Below the pieces are notes generated by a model. The model did no database searches and was not told the origin of the DNA. It saw nothing but the letters and a program-made list of their open reading frames with translations. From positions 1 through 7,786 of the forward strand of contig JAEWGL010000195.1 of NCBI GenBank assembly GCA_023388335.1: a stretch of DNA of 7,786 bases, read 5' to 3'. This document shows positions 5,956 through 7,786 of the stretch, in pieces. The number at the start of each line of letters is the position of its first letter. The stretch's first letter is position 1. Position numbers and translations under genes: made by a program. The stretch comes from Pseudomonadota bacterium. GTDB taxonomy: Bacteria > Pseudomonadota > Gammaproteobacteria > Pseudomonadales > Pseudomonadaceae.

Positions 5956-6326
5956 AGCCCAAGCTCCTTGTCGATGATCGAGGTGGCAGCCGCGCATTCG
6001 TCACCGCCGGTCCGCTCCTGCTGCAGGCGGTTTGCTGCGGCGTAGTCGACCTGGGCTTCGACCTTCGCAGCGCCTACCGCCTGTTCCGCCCTGGCCTGTC
6101 GTTCGTTTCCGGCCAGGACCAGCTCGCCCAGCTTCAGACCCTGGTCCTTGGCCAGTTCCTCAAGGTTGCCTCGGGCGGCCTTGCAGCTCGCCAGCAGGCC
6201 ATTGGTATCGTCAAGTAGCGGCCGGTAATGACGGGATGACTGCCATCCACCAGCGGCAGCCCCTAGACCGAATACCAGCAGAGCGCCGAGTAATAGCCCA
6301 AGCGGTTTGCTTATCAGATTTTCCAT
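5952..6326 (-). CDS. Inner spanin, Rz-like lysis protein
   Basis: The 124-residue protein has one N-terminal membrane segment (about residues 9-28, LGLLLGALLVFGLGAAAGGW), used as a signal anchor, and an alpha-helical, charged periplasmic body (about 35-115) rich in Ala, Glu and Gln that suits a coiled coil. This is the layout of phage i-spanins (Rz, LysB), which sit in the inner membrane and bind the outer spanin. The C-terminal stretch with CAAATSIIDKELGL resembles what I recall from Pseudomonas prophage spanins. Start ATG 6326 has GGAG only 4 nt upstream. Its stop overlaps the outer spanin start. Upstream lies an opposite-strand gene, not the endolysin, so the pair probably has its own promoter or is read as part of a long late transcript. 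Confidence 0.8.
   Translation of the reverse strand: MENLISKPLGLLLGALLVFGLGAAAGGWQSSRHYRPLLDDTNGLLASCKAARGNLEELAKDQGLKLGELVLAGNERQARAEQAVGAAKVEAQVDYAAANRLQQERTGGDECAAATSIIDKELGL
5964..5969 (-). promoter_or_regulatory. Ribosome binding site of the outer spanin gene
   Basis: AAGGAG on the minus strand lies 8 nt before ATG 5955 and inside the 3' end of the inner spanin gene. It supports that start over an upstream ATG at 5997 and the internal ATG at 5892. Confidence 0.75.
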
Positions 6327-6431
6327 TGTTCTCCGAGTGCCGACATGCTGATGGCTGACGATTGTCCGAAATTGAGAGCGCTAAAAACCTTCGCCAGTTG
6401 TCTGAATGGCTTCCAGAAATCGTCATTACAG

Positions 6432-6459
6432 TTGCCGACTCGGCTAGTTCCGTTATGGT
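6432..6459 (+). promoter_or_regulatory. Possible promoter of the 102-residue orphan gene
   Basis: TTGCCG (6432-6437) and TATGGT (6454-6459) are 16 bp apart, a plausible sigma-70 pair 43 nt before the favoured start at 6503. Its position argues against the long TTG-start reading of the gene, because the promoter would lie inside it. Confidence 0.35.
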
Positions 6460-6492
6460 GGATAGAGGGCCGAACAAGACGACAAACGGATC

Positions 6493-6498
6493 AGGAGG
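6493..6498 (+). promoter_or_regulatory. Ribosome binding site deciding the orphan gene start
   Basis: AGGAGG lies 4 nt before ATG 6503. The longer in-frame starts (TTG 6362, ATG 6455) have no comparable site. Confidence 0.7.
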
Positions 6499-6502
6499 AG
6501 CT

Positions 6503-6811
6503 ATGCGACGGAGAGGCGCTGTTTTTTGGAACTGGGCTGATCCAGTCCTTCATTCTCGAATACACGATGAAGTGCTTGATGACGGCACACTAATCGATGT
6601 TCAAGTCCGACTTTCTCGGACTGGCACCACTCAGATGTTCATCGGCATCTATGGCGGTTGTGGCGAGGCGCTGCATGAAGAAACCTACGACGCCCGACCA
6701 GGCGAAACCATGACCAGAGCGCTTGCCTGGGGAGTAGGCCGTGCACGCAAGCTAGTATGCGAAGGTTTCCCTGTACCTATGAAGAATGCAGCTGCTCAAA
6801 GTAGGTATTGA
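6503..6811 (+). CDS. Unrecognised 102-residue protein embedded in the lysis module
   Basis: I do not recognise a named family. The frame is open from 6359 and could begin at TTG 6362 (149 residues). ATG 6503 is preferred because AGGAGG precedes it and a possible promoter lies inside the longer version. The product starts MRRRGAVFWNWADP, is soluble-looking, and has no signal peptide or membrane segment. Notable segments are HDEVLDDGTLIDVQVRLSR (about 17-35), a glycine/cysteine stretch IYGGCGEALHEE, and a helix MTRALAWGVGRARKLV near the C-terminus. I have the impression of similar short hypothetical proteins in Pseudomonas prophages, but cannot verify it. It lies between the endolysin and spanin genes on the opposite strand, so it is probably transcribed apart from lysis and may be expressed in the lysogen. 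Its stop TGA falls inside a 7-bp palindrome. Confidence 0.7.
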   Translation: MRRRGAVFWNWADPVLHSRIHDEVLDDGTLIDVQVRLSRTGTTQMFIGIYGGCGEALHEETYDARPGETMTRALAWGVGRARKLVCEGFPVPMKNAAAQSRY

Positions 6812-6822
6812 CTCTAGTCAAT
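6807..6822. repeat. Perfect short palindrome at the orphan gene stop codon
   Basis: ATTGACT-CT-AGTCAAT is a perfect 7-bp inverted repeat with a 2-nt centre, and it includes the TGA stop. It has no T tract and too small a loop for a good terminator, so it looks more like a protein-binding site. It lies 18 nt from the 3' end of the convergent endolysin gene. Confidence 0.4.
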
Positions 6823-6839
6823 TGCAGGGTGGACGCTGC

Positions 6840-7283
6840 TTAACGAAGCGCCCGCCGCACGCCCTCATCGATCACCGCGGCCTTGTACGGATTGCCGCCG
6901 TTCTCATGGATGATGATGCTCAGCGCCATCCCGCGCAGGGTGGCCGGGTCCTTGATGTTGATCGGGTCGGTGGGTCTCACGTTCAGGCGCTTGGCCACGG
7001 CCGCAGCGTAGGCCTGGGTGTTGTTTTCGTTGCTTGGCGCCCAGCGGTTCACTGTCTCGAGCACTGTGTCGATGCCCTTTCCCCCCACGCCGGGCATGCC
7101 GTCCTTGCCGCGGTAGTTGATGAGCAACTTGCCCAGGGCTCGGATGCCGTTCTCAGGGGAGTCGAAGCGGGCGAACCGCGGCTTGGTCACGCCCTGCTCC
7201 AGGCCCAGCTGGCCTACCCAGTCATTGCGGGGGTTGAAATCGATGTTGCCGGGGTTGTTGTTGCGTACACCGCGAGCGGTCAT
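6840..7283 (-). CDS. Phage endolysin related to phi6 protein P5
   Basis: This 147-residue protein belongs to the group often annotated as 'structural protein P5' or virion lysin in Pseudomonas and related prophages, named after the muramidase-like P5 of phage phi6. The diagnostic N-terminal motif RGVRNNNPGNI is at 4-14, followed by RFARFDSPENGIRALGKLL (about 36-54), a GxDGMPGVGGKG loop, a middle NRWAPSNENNT, and the ending HENGGNPYKAAVIDEGVRRAL. By family it cleaves peptidoglycan, and Glu residues around RFARFDSPENG and IIIHENGG are the candidate acids. There is no signal peptide or membrane segment, so release should need a holin, which is not seen nearby. Start ATG 7283 has GGAG at 7 nt. 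A terminator lies between it and the genes to its right. Confidence 0.85.
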   Translation of the reverse strand: MTARGVRNNNPGNIDFNPRNDWVGQLGLEQGVTKPRFARFDSPENGIRALGKLLINYRGKDGMPGVGGKGIDTVLETVNRWAPSNENNTQAYAAAVAKRLNVRPTDPINIKDPATLRGMALSIIIHENGGNPYKAAVIDEGVRRALR

Positions 7284-7299
7284 AGGTTTTCTCCAGGCG

Positions 7300-7323
7300 A
7301 AAAAAGCCCGCACTGGGCGGGCT
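7300..7323 (-). terminator. Rho-independent terminator just upstream of the endolysin
   Basis: Read on the minus strand, AGCCCGC-CCAGT-GCGGGCT is a perfect 7-bp GC-rich stem followed by six T. It would stop leftward late transcripts coming from the right edge 17 nt before the endolysin start codon, partly limiting lysis gene expression to read-through, an antiterminated transcript or a local promoter. On the plus strand it has no T run. Confidence 0.88.
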
Positions 7324-7399
7324 CTGAGGTTCTGCACGGAGCGAGTGTCTTTTCTCGCGCACGCGCGTCCTATGAGAACAAGCTCATTAGGAGGATGTG

Positions 7400-7585
7400 A
7401 TGCACATAGGAATAGCTGCGGTCTTGATGGCGTATGCGTTGCTGGCTGGTTGCTCTAACATGTCGAGCGGCAGTCTCTCCGACACGCAGCCCCAGGGTAT
7501 TCCCTGCGATGCAGATCCACCGAACCAGCCAGGTTGCCATTCGCGTCAGGTGCGCGATGGTTGGTGGAACGATCGCAAATACTGA
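7400..7585 (+). CDS. Small prophage-encoded lipoprotein
   Basis: The 61-residue product begins with a hydrophobic signal sequence (MHIGIAAVLMAYALLAGC) ending in the lipobox LAGC with Cys at 18, followed by SNMSSGSLSD, which has no Asp at +2. The mature part is only about 44 residues, with two more cysteines (CDADPPNQPGC) that could form a disulphide, and ends WWNDRKY. ATG 7400 is preferred over the adjacent GTG 7397 because AGGAGG precedes it at 5 nt. It is on the strand opposite to the lysis and late genes and converges with the next gene, leaving 17 nt. The function is unknown. Exclusion of related phages or a change of the cell surface is a reasonable idea for small phage lipoproteins, but nothing here shows it. 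Confidence 0.75.
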   Translation: MHIGIAAVLMAYALLAGCSNMSSGSLSDTQPQGIPCDADPPNQPGCHSRQVRDGWWNDRKY

Positions 7586-7602
7586 CGGCCAAGCTCAGAA
7601 GC

Positions 7603-7786
7603 TCAAGCGGCCGGCGCCTCGGTTTCCGGCTCGGTCACCGGTTCGGCCGGATCCTTCGCCGTGACGGTGACCTTGGCGGTGTACTCCTTCAGCACCTGAG
7701 CGGTGTACACCTGGGCCGTCGGAAACTGGTTCAGGATCTCCCGGGCGCGCGCGTCGGCCTCCGTCTGGGTGGCGTAGCGGGTGCTG
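7603..7786 (-). CDS. 3' end of an unrecognised phage late-region protein (partial)
   Basis: The frame enters from the right edge and runs 60 codons to TGA at 7603-7605. The visible part, STRYATQTEADARAREIL followed by NQFPTAQVYTAQVLKEYTAKV and an acidic, Pro/Glu/Thr-rich tail (EPVTEPETEAPAA), is hydrophilic with strong codon bias typical of a real gene. Its place at the end of leftward late genes suggests a tail-region or small accessory protein. The start and most of any domain lie outside the window, so no family is assigned. Confidence 0.7.
   Translation of the reverse strand, partial: STRYATQTEADARAREILNQFPTAQVYTAQVLKEYTAKVTVTAKDPAEPVTEPETEAPAA

Larger units (their letters stand above)
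4300..7786. mobile_element. End of a prophage: regulator, lysis module and late-gene edge
   Basis: The block contains a phage-type XRE regulator with an SOS box, a phage endolysin related to phi6 P5, an overlapping inner/outer spanin pair, a fragment of another lysis gene, and short cargo-like genes on the opposite strand. Late genes read leftward toward the mnmC side, so this should be the 3' end of the late operon. It continues beyond the right edge. The left boundary is uncertain by a few hundred bases. No integrase, capsid, portal or terminase gene is in view, so whether the element is a complete phage, a defective one or a tailocin-like remnant cannot be told here. Confidence 0.75.

Noticed and set aside
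6211..6477. An 88-codon minus-strand frame upstream of and overlapping the inner spanin gene
   Set aside because: It lies in another frame from the spanin, has no ribosome site and no hydrophobic segments, so it is not the missing holin.
6786..7400. A 204-codon plus-strand frame opposite the endolysin
   Set aside because: It is the antisense of the P5-like endolysin gene, whose protein motifs and ribosome site are clear.

Overview
The window reads as a fluorescent-group Pseudomonas chromosome, most likely of the P. putida group. The reasons are GC-rich coding sequence, a divergent pap/mnmC pair that I recall from P. putida genomes, and an inverted pair of REP-type palindromes after mnmC. No rRNA, tRNA or CRISPR array is visible.

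The left part (1 to about 4050) is core genome. A short array of about 72-bp tandem units, each with an inverted repeat, lies beyond the 3' end of pap. pap (minus strand) encodes a two-domain PPK2 polyphosphate:AMP phosphotransferase. It diverges from mnmC (plus strand), which encodes the bifunctional enzyme that finishes mnm5s2U34 in the tRNA wobble position. After mnmC comes a gene-poor stretch with a REP pair and two strong hairpins. I place the host/prophage junction somewhere in about 4050-4300, by inference.

The right part (about 4300-7786) looks like one end of a prophage. It opens with a small XRE-type regulator on the plus strand behind a perfectly symmetrical LexA (SOS) box. The rest of the phage content is mostly on the minus strand. 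Reading in transcription order from the right edge it holds: the 3' end of an unknown late-region protein, a terminator, a phi6-P5-like endolysin, an inner spanin and an outer spanin lipoprotein overlapping by ATGA, and a 47-codon fragment resembling the C-terminus of a DUF2514 (Rz-like) lysis protein. Three genes look like cargo: a KGG-repeat stress protein of the YciG type, a small plus-strand lipoprotein, and an unrecognised plus-strand gene lying between the endolysin and the spanins. No holin and no integrase are visible, so those should lie outside the window or be unrecognisable.

Taken together, the prophage end couples a DNA-damage-responsive regulator with a composite lysis module. 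That module seems to have been rebuilt: it has an intact spanin pair plus a leftover piece of a different spanin family. I see no clearly new multi-gene defence or enzymatic system. The most interesting items are the SOS-controlled regulator at the prophage boundary, the lysis-gene remnant, and the opposite-strand genes embedded in the lysis region.
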